Shown here piece after piece: positions 25,246 to 31,600 of a stretch of 31,600 nucleotides of DNA; position 1 is the first letter of the stretch; each line of letters begins with the position of its first letter. The DNA is from Pantoea phytobeneficialis (GTDB lineage Bacteria; Pseudomonadota; Gammaproteobacteria; Enterobacterales; Enterobacteriaceae). The notes under the pieces are model-generated. The model did not search any database. It had not been told where the DNA came from and saw only the letters and a list, made by a program, of their open reading frames with translations. The stretch covers positions 259,018 through 290,617 of the forward strand of contig NZ_CP024639.1 in NCBI RefSeq assembly GCF_009728735.1, read 5' to 3'. Position numbers and translations under genes: made by a program.

Positions 25246-25752
25246 TCATGCCATATCAAAACAAACGCCCCGTTCACAACATGCATCACAACTCGGTGAA
25301 CGACAGATCAATTCACCTTCGGCATGTAGACAGCGCTGGCGATAGAAAAACTTTTTCCAGCGCATATTTTTATCATTCATCACCACCAACTCAGGAAAGC
25401 AGTCACTCATTAGTTGGCGTAATTCCGCGCGGGAACTCAGGCCGAGGTCTTCCCAGAGATGGTTAAACGCCAGCGCAACGCTGGCAACAATGCAATGCAT
25501 CGGATCAGCGTCAGGATGCATGTACTCTGCCAGCCATAACGCCAGTTGTTGCTGCTCATCCCGGCGTGTCGCCATCAGTTCACTCATCAGTTGATGACGC
25601 CTCAGCGCATCCTCTGAAACGAGCCGTTGCCGGGCAGGATAGGGCAACCGTGTCCATTGCTGCGGTGAAAGCCCCATCATCAGGGCATAGCTGCCGCAGC
25701 CCTGAGCATAGAGAGACATTAACCGGTGTAGCCAGCGATGCTGAGGCGTCAT
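25246..25752 (-). CDS. nifQ: NifQ, molybdenum donor for FeMo-cofactor synthesis
   Basis: 168 residues, the usual size. The C-terminal motif Cys-x4-Cys-x2-Cys-x5-Cys is intact in CRSPSCDACCERGVC and ligates the iron-sulfur or Mo-Fe-S cluster of NifQ. Upstream is a helical domain with RWKKFFYRQRCLHAEGE. NifQ supplies molybdenum to the NifEN/NifH assembly system in the cytoplasm. The ATG overlaps the nifB stop (ATGA), so both are expressed from the nifB promoter, as in Klebsiella. It is the last gene of the nif cluster on this side. Confidence 0.95.
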   Translation of the reverse strand: MTPQHRWLHRLMSLYAQGCGSYALMMGLSPQQWTRLPYPARQRLVSEDALRRHQLMSELMATRRDEQQQLALWLAEYMHPDADPMHCIVASVALAFNHLWEDLGLSSRAELRQLMSDCFPELVVMNDKNMRWKKFFYRQRCLHAEGELICRSPSCDACCERGVCFDMA

Positions 25753-27152
25753 GCAACCCCCTTATTTCGTCTGTCTGAGGAGGCTATTCGGGTTCGATAA
25801 TCTTGCCACCAGCGAGTCAATGCTGCCGTTACAGGCTGCCAGGCATCGTCGACACAAGGCTGAATACCGAGCGCTTCCAGTTTTTGCCAGGGCGTATAAC
25901 CCATACGTACGCAGAACACCGCTTGTACATCGGCGAGTAGATCAAAAATCGCCGTCATCCGCTCTTCATTGTCCTGTTCGGTGTCGCAATTGTCGTTACC
26001 GTGACAATATTTAGGTGTGAAACGCTGATTCACCAGCACCACACCTGCGGCAGAGAGACTGTAAATATAAAAACGGTCGGCATGACCAAAATGGCTGTCA
26101 ATCACATCCCCACGTTGCGATGCCACGGCCACCAGGCAAGCGTCTTCATCATCCGATTCCCCCTGGGTCGCAATACTGGCGTGCAGCCTGGCACGCTGGA
26201 ACAGTACCGGCAACCAGGGTTGTGGTGACGGCTCAGGTTCCGGTATCCGGGCAAACTGTTGGCTACGATCTTCCCCCAGCATACCAATCGCATCCGCGCG
26301 GCACTGATGACAGTGGGTCATCTGCGGCATGATCTCACCACAGCGCTGCCTGACTGCCGCGATCATGGCGGCATCAGGTTCCGCTTGTCCGTTCAGGCCA
26401 AACACCGTGCCATGTTCAGGTCGGGCAATCAGCGGCATGATGTTATGGATAAACGCACCGCTGGCTTGCAGCAACTGACTGACATCGGGTAACGCCTGAT
26501 CGTTAATTCCCGGAATCAACACCGAGTTAATTTTCACTAATACGCCCTTCGCGGTGAGCCGACGTACGCCTTCCAGTTGACGGGCAACCAGAATCTCACC
26601 CGCTTCACGCCCGCTGTAACGCTCCCCCTCCAGCCACAGCCAGGCATAAATTTGCGCGGCGATGTCGGGATCAAGGGTGTTAATGGTGACGGTGACATGG
26701 TCAACGCCAAGCGCCACCAGACGATCCACCGCATCAGGCAGCATCAAACCATTGGTGGAGAGGCATAATTTCAGGTCAGGAAACGCCTCCCGCACGCGTT
26801 CGAGGGTGCTAAAGGTACGATGCATATTTGCCAGCGGATCACCCGGACCGGCGATGCCCACCACTGATAATTGTGGGATCGCCGTCGCGACCTGACGGAC
26901 TTTGGCAACAGCTTGTTCCGGCGTCAGCAAGGTCGAGGAGACACCGGGCCGTGACTCGTTACTGCAATCAAACTTGCGATTGCAGTAGTTGCATTGCAGG
27001 TTACAGGCGGGTGCCACCGGCAAGTGCATACGGGCAAACCGGTGGTGCCCACTGCGTGAGTAGCAGGGGTGTGACGCCACTTTCCCCGCGACCAAATCAT
27101 CCAGCATTTCGCGAGTGGGTGCCTGACAGGCAGAAGAGGAGCAGGAAGTCAT
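25749..27152 (-). CDS. nifB: NifB, radical SAM FeMo-cofactor precursor synthase
   Basis: 467 residues, full length. The radical SAM motif Cys50-x3-Cys54-x2-Cys57 (PACNLQCNYCNRKFDC) is intact, with SAM-binding GIAGPGDPLAN and further cluster ligands downstream. The C-terminal NifX-like domain (about 345-450) begins at VAVASQRGDVIDSHFGHADRF. NifB makes the carbide-containing 8Fe-9S precursor (NifB-co). It has a sigma-54 promoter and a NifA site in the 164-base gap from nifA. The Cys-rich N-terminus (SCSSSAC) is a normal NifB feature. Confidence 0.97.
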   Translation of the reverse strand: MTSCSSSACQAPTREMLDDLVAGKVASHPCYSRSGHHRFARMHLPVAPACNLQCNYCNRKFDCSNESRPGVSSTLLTPEQAVAKVRQVATAIPQLSVVGIAGPGDPLANMHRTFSTLERVREAFPDLKLCLSTNGLMLPDAVDRLVALGVDHVTVTINTLDPDIAAQIYAWLWLEGERYSGREAGEILVARQLEGVRRLTAKGVLVKINSVLIPGINDQALPDVSQLLQASGAFIHNIMPLIARPEHGTVFGLNGQAEPDAAMIAAVRQRCGEIMPQMTHCHQCRADAIGMLGEDRSQQFARIPEPEPSPQPWLPVLFQRARLHASIATQGESDDEDACLVAVASQRGDVIDSHFGHADRFYIYSLSAAGVVLVNQRFTPKYCHGNDNCDTEQDNEERMTAIFDLLADVQAVFCVRMGYTPWQKLEALGIQPCVDDAWQPVTAALTRWWQDYRTRIASSDRRNKGVA

Positions 27153-27186
27153 AACGTTACCTTGATAAGATCGACTGAACTTCCTG

Positions 27187-27203
27187 CTGCAAGTTATGTA
27201 CCG
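27187..27203 (-). promoter_or_regulatory. Sigma-54 promoter of nifBQ
   Basis: On the minus strand CGGTACATAACTTGCAG has GG and GC separated by exactly 10 bases and a consensus TTGCA at -12. The start should be near 27177, giving a 25-base leader before nifB. The TGT-N10-ACA site at 27294-27309 is about 124 bases upstream, a usual distance for NifA activation. Confidence 0.8.
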
Positions 27204-27293
27204 TTTGCCAATTTTATAACCAACTGAAATAAAACAATTTTCATTCTATTTTTCGCGCTGGGTTTTGTCATAATCACCACCTGTAGCTGACAA

Positions 27294-27309
27294 TGTGCTG
27301 ATCATCACA
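27294..27309. promoter_or_regulatory. NifA upstream activator sequence for nifBQ
   Basis: TGTGCTGATCATCACA is a perfect TGT-N10-ACA NifA site with an inner GATC dyad. It sits in the intergenic gap, 7 bases after the nifA stop codon, and points to NifA control of the nifBQ operon. Confidence 0.85.
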
Positions 27310-27316
27310 ATTCGCG

Positions 27317-28888
27317 TCAGAGACGCGGCATGGTGATATCCATGGTCTGAATACGGTAGGCTACCTGGCGCGGCGTCATTCCCAGTAACCGGGCCGCTTT
27401 GGCCTGCACCCATCCGGCTTTTTCCAGCGCAGCGATTAACCGCTGGCGCTCATCGAGATTCTGATCCAGCCAGCTGTCTTCTCGCGGTGCGCTGACCGGC
27501 AGTGGTTTTGGCACCGTTTCCCGATGGTTAAACAGAATGACTTCACGATCAATTAACCCGCTATCCGACATCACCGCCGAACGCTCCAGGCAGTTTTCCA
27601 GCTCACGTACATTGCCCGGCCAGTTGTAACTCAGCAGCAGACGGATTGCGCCTTCGCTGATCCGCAGGGTGCGGTGCTGGTTTTGCCCGATTTTGCGCAC
27701 CAGAAAATGTGCCAACTCAGGGATATCGTCCTGACGTTCGCGTAGCGGCGGGAGCGCAACCGGCATTACATTCAGGCGGTAATAAAGATCTTCACGAAAA
27801 TTCCCGTTGCGGACCTCTTCCTCCAGATTACGGTTGGTCGCAGCAATAATTCGCACGTTGACCCGCAGGGTTTCATCCCCCCCGACCCGTTCCATTTCGC
27901 CTTCCTGCAAGATCCGAAGTAGTTTGGCCTGAAAAGACGCGCTGCTCTCGCCAATCTCATCGAGAAAAAGCGTGCCGCCATCAGCCAGTTCGAATCGTCC
28001 TTTCCGCTGCCGCACCGCGCCGGTAAACGCCCCTTTTTCATGACCAAACAGCTCGCTCTCCAGCAAGGTATCGGGTAATGCCGCACAGTTAAACTTCACA
28101 AACGGAAAAGTGGAGCGCGGAGAATTGTGATGAATGGCATTGGCAATCAACTCTTTACCCGTCCCACTTTCGCCACGCACCAGCACGGTGGTATCCCAGC
28201 GCGACACCTGGCGGATAATCTCCAGTGTCTGCTGCATCGCGGGGCTTTTTCCCACCATATTTTCGAAGCCAAAGTTATGGGCGGGAACGCAGTTGTGCCC
28301 CTTGACTGGCGGCATCACCGCCGGGCGCGCAACGGTCGGCGCCGGTGATGACATCAGGCGTACCGTCTGTGCCACCAGATTGGCAACGGTTTCAAGAAAG
28401 CGGGTGCAGGAAGGAAGGCGTGATTCAGCCTGCGCCATCGGCTGTGCAGCCAAAACCCCCATCGGCCTCGCATCTGGCCCCATTAAAGGCACCGCAATAA
28501 ACGGCAGGTTGTAGTCGTACAACCCCAGTCGATCAAGGAAACGCGGGTCATCTGCCAGGCGTGGCAAAACCAGCGATTGTCCCTGAGACAGCACCGTGCC
28601 CACCAGCCCTTCTCCGGCACGATAACGGATTTTCAGGCCATCATTCAGTTGCTGCAAATCGGCTTCTGGCAGTGCTTCGATATTCAGTTGCCCCTGCTGA
28701 CTGTCGTGCAGGCAAATCATGCCATGCTGCATAAAGGCATCGTTTTGCAGTACGGACAACACCTCCTGGAGTGTCCGATGCCGATCGGTTGAACGACTCA
28801 GCACCACGCTAAGACGTTGCATCGCGGTAAATTGCTGAGACAGGTCAAAGCGCCAGACCCGGTTGTCGGATTCCGATTGCTGAGTCAT
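27317..28888 (-). CDS. nifA: NifA, sigma-54-dependent activator of nif genes
   Basis: 523 residues. The N-terminal GAF domain is at about 35-180, the AAA+ domain at about 212-440 with Walker A GESGTGKE (239-246), the sigma-54-contacting GAFTGA (286-291) and Walker B GTLFLDE (305-311), and the C-terminal Fis-type helix-turn-helix at about 485-520 ([19 protein letters not shown]). The linker after the AAA+ domain lacks the Cys-x4-Cys motif of oxygen-sensitive rhizobial NifA, so control should come through NifL. The ATG overlaps the nifL stop (ATGA), giving coupled synthesis with its inhibitor. A 6-bp hairpin (27313-27327) covers its stop codon. Confidence 0.97.
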   Translation of the reverse strand: MTQQSESDNRVWRFDLSQQFTAMQRLSVVLSRSTDRHRTLQEVLSVLQNDAFMQHGMICLHDSQQGQLNIEALPEADLQQLNDGLKIRYRAGEGLVGTVLSQGQSLVLPRLADDPRFLDRLGLYDYNLPFIAVPLMGPDARPMGVLAAQPMAQAESRLPSCTRFLETVANLVAQTVRLMSSPAPTVARPAVMPPVKGHNCVPAHNFGFENMVGKSPAMQQTLEIIRQVSRWDTTVLVRGESGTGKELIANAIHHNSPRSTFPFVKFNCAALPDTLLESELFGHEKGAFTGAVRQRKGRFELADGGTLFLDEIGESSASFQAKLLRILQEGEMERVGGDETLRVNVRIIAATNRNLEEEVRNGNFREDLYYRLNVMPVALPPLRERQDDIPELAHFLVRKIGQNQHRTLRISEGAIRLLLSYNWPGNVRELENCLERSAVMSDSGLIDREVILFNHRETVPKPLPVSAPREDSWLDQNLDERQRLIAALEKAGWVQAKAARLLGMTPRQVAYRIQTMDITMPRL

Positions 28889-30369
28889 TTGGCACCTCCG
28901 GTCAGTGAGGCAAATAACGGAAATCGCAGGGTGAGACAGGACCCGCCTTCGGGCGGCGACGTGAGTTCAATGGCCCCCCGATGATGTGCAACCAGGGTCT
29001 GGATCAGCCGTAGTTCCATCCCTTTTCCTGGGGCATTTAAAGCAGTTGCGGTGTGGGTGTAGTGGACATACTTTAACGGGAGGTTGTCGCATAAGTAGAA
29101 GGCCAGCCAGCCATTTTCTTCATGGGCATAAAGCTGGGTTTCCAGCGCAAAATGGGGGATTTCAGCGGCGAGATCCAGAGTCCGATCCAGCCATAAACTC
29201 AGGCAGGCCAGTACCTGAGTTCGTTGACCAAAACACACCAGTTCGGGGGAGTCTTGCGTCACCTGTAAGCGATCTCCCTGCTGATAACGGGTGTGGTAGA
29301 GTGCGCGCAGATCGGCCAAAAAATCGGTCAGGGGCCACAGGGTAGATTGTTCAAGATTCAGGGAGGGGCGGCAGCGTTGCAGGCGAGCCATAGCTTCTTC
29401 ACCTTCATGCCAGGCAGAATTAAGCGCAACGTTGCTGTTGTCGCCATTCAGGCGTCGGGCGGCTGCCAGCATATTAATCGGGCAGTTTAGCTGGATCAGT
29501 GCCGCATCGAGTGAATCCCGAATTGCCGCCAGCAATTTGCCGGTGGTCATGTGTTGTTTCAGTCGATCCAGTCGTCCCTGTTCTTGCTGTTGCTGCTGCT
29601 GGGTATAATCGGTAATCACCACCAGGGTGCGGGAGAGACTGTTATCAATAAAATAACGGCTAACTTCCTCACTGACGCCGGGCAGTGTCCAGCATGTCAC
29701 CCTCAGCCAGCGCTCCGCACCACACAGCATCACGGGAATGACTTCACCCTCGGCGAACGCTTTTTTCCGTGAAGAAAAATCCAGCTCAGTCAGTAACTCT
29801 TTGCCACCACAATCAGCGCATAAGGTTTTGTAGGTCAGGTTATCCATGATGACCTGGTCCTGCTCATCCACCACGACAACGGCAGCCGGGATATTATTCA
29901 GCACTGCTTCGGTCAGCGTCATTTGATTACGCAGGCGTTGTTCCAGCGCGTAACCTGTACTGATATCACGTTGCATTGCCAGATAGTGTTCCAGCTCGCC
30001 TCCGACATTCATAACCGGAGTGATATCGATCTCGACCAGAAACAAACTGCCATCACGACGGCGGTTGATGAGTTGTCCGCGCCAGGGCTGACGCAGGCGC
30101 AAGGTGCGCCACATATCCTCATAAATCATGCGCGGTGTTTGCTTACTGGCAAGCAGGCGCGGGTTCTGTTGCAATAATTCTTCCAGCGGATAACCCGTCT
30201 GGCGGCAGAATGCCGGGTTGGCGTAAATAATTCGGGCTTCAGCATCAGTTAAAGAGATGGCAACGGGTGCCTCTTCAACAATGGTCATAAACAGGCCGGG
30301 ATGTTGCTGAGAAAGCCCTCGTGCAATGGCTTGCGGTTCAGCGGCATCCATCATCATATTCTCAGTCAT
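28885..30369 (-). CDS. nifL: NifL, redox- and nitrogen-responsive anti-activator of NifA
   Basis: 494 residues. PAS1 (about 25-140) contains [31 protein letters not shown] (read in parts) and [20 protein letters not shown], the FAD-binding redox domain. A second PAS domain spans about 150-270. The C-terminal part is a degenerate transmitter with a weak GHKL ATPase region ([27 protein letters not shown]) and no clear phospho-acceptor His, as in enteric NifL. I start at ATG 30369, 5 bases after GGAGG, rather than at GTG 30372. A polyglutamine stretch lies near residue 260. It is first in nifLA and divergent from nifF. Confidence 0.96.
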   Translation of the reverse strand: MTENMMMDAAEPQAIARGLSQQHPGLFMTIVEEAPVAISLTDAEARIIYANPAFCRQTGYPLEELLQQNPRLLASKQTPRMIYEDMWRTLRLRQPWRGQLINRRRDGSLFLVEIDITPVMNVGGELEHYLAMQRDISTGYALEQRLRNQMTLTEAVLNNIPAAVVVVDEQDQVIMDNLTYKTLCADCGGKELLTELDFSSRKKAFAEGEVIPVMLCGAERWLRVTCWTLPGVSEEVSRYFIDNSLSRTLVVITDYTQQQQQQEQGRLDRLKQHMTTGKLLAAIRDSLDAALIQLNCPINMLAAARRLNGDNSNVALNSAWHEGEEAMARLQRCRPSLNLEQSTLWPLTDFLADLRALYHTRYQQGDRLQVTQDSPELVCFGQRTQVLACLSLWLDRTLDLAAEIPHFALETQLYAHEENGWLAFYLCDNLPLKYVHYTHTATALNAPGKGMELRLIQTLVAHHRGAIELTSPPEGGSCLTLRFPLFASLTGGAK

Positions 30370-30397
30370 CACATCCTCCGGAACTCAGGTTCATTTG

Positions 30398-30413
30398 TGT
30401 CGCAGTTATGACA
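30398..30413. promoter_or_regulatory. NifA upstream activator sequence, probably for nifF
   Basis: TGTCGCAGTTATGACA is a perfect TGT-N10-ACA site. It lies about 260 bases upstream of the predicted nifF start and inside the predicted nifL leader, 28 bases before the nifL ATG. The distance is long but reasonable for nifF with DNA looping; binding here could also affect nifL transcription. Confidence 0.75.
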
Positions 30414-30467
30414 ATTTGTCCCACCTGTCGACATTGGCCGCCGCGGTGGTTGCCTGCCACATAACCA

Positions 30468-30484
30468 TGCAAACAGTAAGCCTT
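30468..30484 (-). promoter_or_regulatory. Sigma-54 promoter of nifLA
   Basis: On the minus strand AAGGCTTACTGTTTGCA has GG and GC separated by 10 bases and a consensus TTTGCA at -12. Transcription would begin near 30457, giving a leader of about 88 bases. Klebsiella nifLA is driven by such a promoter under NtrC. Confidence 0.7.
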
Positions 30485-30600
30485 ATGCGGCAGTGACTCG
30501 CCTTAACCTTGATCCAGATCGGTTTTACCCGTACATCTCGCGCAAAATCGCTCAGTAAGGTTCCTGAACTCACTGAAATCGCGCTGAGAGTGCGTCACTT

Positions 30601-30618
30601 CTGGTGCGCCCTGGTGCA
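30601..30618 (+). promoter_or_regulatory. Candidate NtrC half-sites upstream of nifLA
   Basis: CTGGTGC occurs at 30601 and again at 30611, one helical turn apart; the second continues as GGTGCA. These match the right half of the NtrC consensus and lie about 145-160 bases upstream of the predicted nifL start, where NtrC sites are expected. The left half-sites are poor, so the call is tentative. Confidence 0.35.
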
Positions 30619-30637
30619 AAACTGTGCAGCCAGATAC

Positions 30638-30654
30638 CTGGCACAGCATTCGCA
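30638..30654 (+). promoter_or_regulatory. Sigma-54 promoter of nifF
   Basis: CTGGCACAGCATTCGCA has consensus TGGCAC at -24 and GC exactly 10 bases after GG. The start would be near 30665, about 32 bases before the nifF ATG. It is the best -24 element in the window. Confidence 0.82.
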
Positions 30655-30696
30655 ACAGCAATGAGGAGTAATTCTTTTATTCCACAGGAGGGCGGC

Positions 30697-31230
30697 ATGG
30701 CGAACGTTGGTATTTTTTTCGGCACTGATACGGGCAAAACCCGCAAGATCGCTAAGATGATCCACAAAAAGTTGGGGGAGGTGGCAGATGCACCGGTCAA
30801 TATCAATCGCATCTCTCTGGAGACTTTTCTTTCCTATCCGGTTTTGGTACTGGGCACACCCACCCTCGGCGATGGTCAATTACCTGGCCTCAATGCGGGC
30901 TGTGAAAATACCTCGTGGGGGGAGTTTGTGGCCGAGCTTAACGGGGCCAGTCTGGCGGGTAAAACCGTTGCCTTATTCGGGTTGGGCGATCAGAAAGGTT
31001 ACCCTGATAACTTTGTCAGCGGGATGCGCCCGTTGTACGACGCACTGAAAAACTGCGGCGCACAGCTTATCGGGCAATGGCCAAATCAGGGATATGAATT
31101 CACCCGCTCAGCGTCACTGGAAGAAGGCGCTTTCGTTGGACTGGTTCTGGACCAGGATAATCAGTATGACCTTACCGAAGAGCGACTGGATGCCTGGCTG
31201 GAGAGTCTCAGGCCAGCAATTGTAGAGTAA
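30697..31230 (+). CDS. nifF: NifF, flavodoxin electron donor to nitrogenase
   Basis: 177 residues. The FMN phosphate-binding loop is at the N-terminus (GIFFGTDTGKTRKIAK), followed by the long-chain flavodoxin features GTPTLGDGQLPG and LFGLGDQKGYPDNF, and the C-terminal GLVLDQDNQYDLTEERLDAWL. I start at ATG 30697, 5 bases after AGGAGG and downstream of the sigma-54 promoter; a longer reading from GTG 30604 would include the promoter itself. The reduced flavodoxin passes electrons to the nitrogenase Fe protein. It ends 21 bases before a REP-like palindrome that carries an IS110 insertion. Confidence 0.96.
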   Translation: MANVGIFFGTDTGKTRKIAKMIHKKLGEVADAPVNINRISLETFLSYPVLVLGTPTLGDGQLPGLNAGCENTSWGEFVAELNGASLAGKTVALFGLGDQKGYPDNFVSGMRPLYDALKNCGAQLIGQWPNQGYEFTRSASLEEGAFVGLVLDQDNQYDLTEERLDAWLESLRPAIVE

Positions 31231-31251
31231 GCTGGTTTGCAATAACGCGTA

Positions 31252-31311
31252 GCGGCGCGATTTATCGCGCTGTTTTCTGTGTTGTTAACCCCACGCGATA
31301 CATCGCGCCGC
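31252..31311. repeat. REP-like palindrome 3' of nifF, at the IS110 junction
   Basis: GCGGCGCGATTTATCGCG (31252-31269) pairs with 31294-31311 with one mismatch. It is the same unit as at 281-337, in the same orientation, and shares the following GTTTT. Here the right arm touches the IS110 left end, while the left arm is intact and, read on the minus strand, continues from TCGCGCCGC into TACGCG. REP units commonly sit at gene 3' ends and are known targets of IS110 elements such as IS621. Confidence 0.75.
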
Positions 31312-31344
31312 TTGTATCTTGAAGTTGTAACTGGTTAGCTACCC

Positions 31345-31500
31345 GTTACACGAAACGGAGGCAGCTTGTCGCGCCGCTTAAGACCCGATCTTGTGCCGTA
31401 GCTTAAAGCCCTCCGTTTCTCCTTTCACGCCAGCATCTACTCTGAACGGTAACCAGAAGCTCTGACTTCGTATGTACAAGGCAAGATGGCGTGATGGTTC
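31345..31500 (+). ncRNA. Candidate IS110 bridge RNA
   Basis: Stem 1, GAAACGGAGG (31352-31361) with CCTCCGTTTC (31410-31419), closes a 48-base loop. The loop contains TCGCGCCGCTT (31369-31379), an 11-base copy of the target-IS junction at 31303-31313, and CCGTAG (31396-31401), whose complement CTACGG would be the right half of the target. Stem 2 pairs CACGCC and ATCT (31426-31438) with AGATGGCGTG (31484-31493) and closes a second loop, presumably donor-binding. The order 5' target loop, 3' donor loop, then transposase is that of IS621-type bridge RNAs. Exact RNA ends are unknown. Confidence 0.62.
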
Positions 31501-31520
31501 ATGTGAAAGGGAGCTGTCTT

Positions 31521-31600
31521 ATGATTTATCTCGGTATTGATGTCAGTAAAAACAAACTCGACCTCTGCCTGTTGCCCGGCAACGGGAAAAAGAAAACCAA
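31521..31600 (+). CDS. IS110-family transposase, N-terminal fragment cut by the window edge
   Basis: Twenty-six codons are visible, starting MIYLGIDVSKNKLDLC and continuing with a Lys-rich PGNGKKKT. Asp7 in GIDVSK is the first acidic residue of the DEDD RuvC-like domain. A GGGAGC ribosome site lies just upstream. The rest of the protein is outside the window. Confidence 0.85.
   Translation, partial: MIYLGIDVSKNKLDLCLLPGNGKKKT

Larger units (their letters stand above)
31312..31600 (+). mobile_element. IS110-family insertion sequence, left end (partial)
   Basis: This is the second copy of the element, exact inverse of the other window edge over 290 bases. Bases 31312-31520 are the non-coding left end and 31521 onward the transposase. 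The insertion point appears to be a CT core at 31311-31312, right after the REP arm TCGCGCCG. The right end of the element lies outside the window. Confidence 0.88.

Noticed and set aside
30417..30433. TGT-N11-ACA next to the nifL leader UAS
   Set aside because: The spacer is 11, not 10, so it does not meet the NifA site definition; kept only as a possible degenerate neighbour.
30604..30696. Longer nifF reading from GTG 30604
   Set aside because: It would include the sigma-54 promoter and the probable transcription start; the strong AGGAGG is in front of ATG 30697.
1..31600. Classical composite transposon formed by the two IS110 copies
   Set aside because: IS110 elements are not known to mobilise flanked DNA as classical composite transposons, each copy sits in its own REP unit, and no outer target duplication can be seen; two independent insertions explain the data better.
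1..31600. CRISPR arrays, tRNA or rRNA genes
   Set aside because: I saw no regularly spaced repeats and no tRNA or rRNA signature on either strand.

Overview
The window is about 31.6 kb of a moderately GC-rich enterobacterial genome (Enterobacterales). The nif genes are arranged as in Klebsiella: nifF divergent from nifLA, followed by nifB and nifQ. The surrounding transport and efflux genes are also typical of plant- or soil-associated enterics (Pantoea/Erwinia, Kosakonia, Klebsiella relatives). I cannot fix the genus from sequence alone.

Layout. (1) Both window ends are the same sequence in inverted orientation: 1-290 is the exact reverse complement of 31302-31591. Each is the left end of an IS110-family element whose transposase reads out of the window, and each abuts a REP-like palindrome. 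(2) 350-7948, minus strand: a peptide/nickel-type ABC importer operon (binding protein, two permeases, two ATPases), then an M20 metallopeptidase and a LysR regulator. A sigma-54-like promoter lies in front of it. (3) 8298-8750: a secreted DUF4174 protein. (4) 8872-15577: two divergent operons. An isochorismatase-like hydrolase, an N-formylglutamate amidohydrolase-like protein and an RpiR regulator lie on the minus strand. A glutamine-synthetase-like ligase, an APC permease and a class III aminotransferase lie on the plus strand. They look like an amine or amino-acid catabolic island. (5) 15646-16218: a flavin reductase-like protein. (6) 16451-23011: an operon for a small secreted EF-hand protein, an RND efflux adaptor and pump, and an OmpR/EnvZ-type two-component system, followed by an unrecognised 163-residue protein. 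(7) 23522-25159: a probable defence patch with an Abi_2/HEPN gene, a possible small structured RNA just before it, and a small membrane protein. (8) 25246-31230: nifQ, nifB, nifA, nifL and nifF with three recognisable sigma-54 promoters and two NifA upstream activator sequences.

How it fits together. NifL/NifA control nitrogenase expression in response to oxygen and fixed nitrogen. NifA would bind TGT-N10-ACA sites to fire nifBQ and nifF. NifB and NifQ serve iron-molybdenum cofactor synthesis and NifF carries electrons to nitrogenase. The structural genes (nifHDK and others) are not in the window. An IS110 copy begins immediately after nifF, in the direction where they would be expected.

The most interesting signals are two. 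First, the IS110 left ends contain a two-loop RNA whose first loop carries an 11-nt copy of the REP target at the insertion junction, as expected of a bridge RNA. Second, there is a short hairpin RNA with a terminator directly upstream of the HEPN Abi gene.
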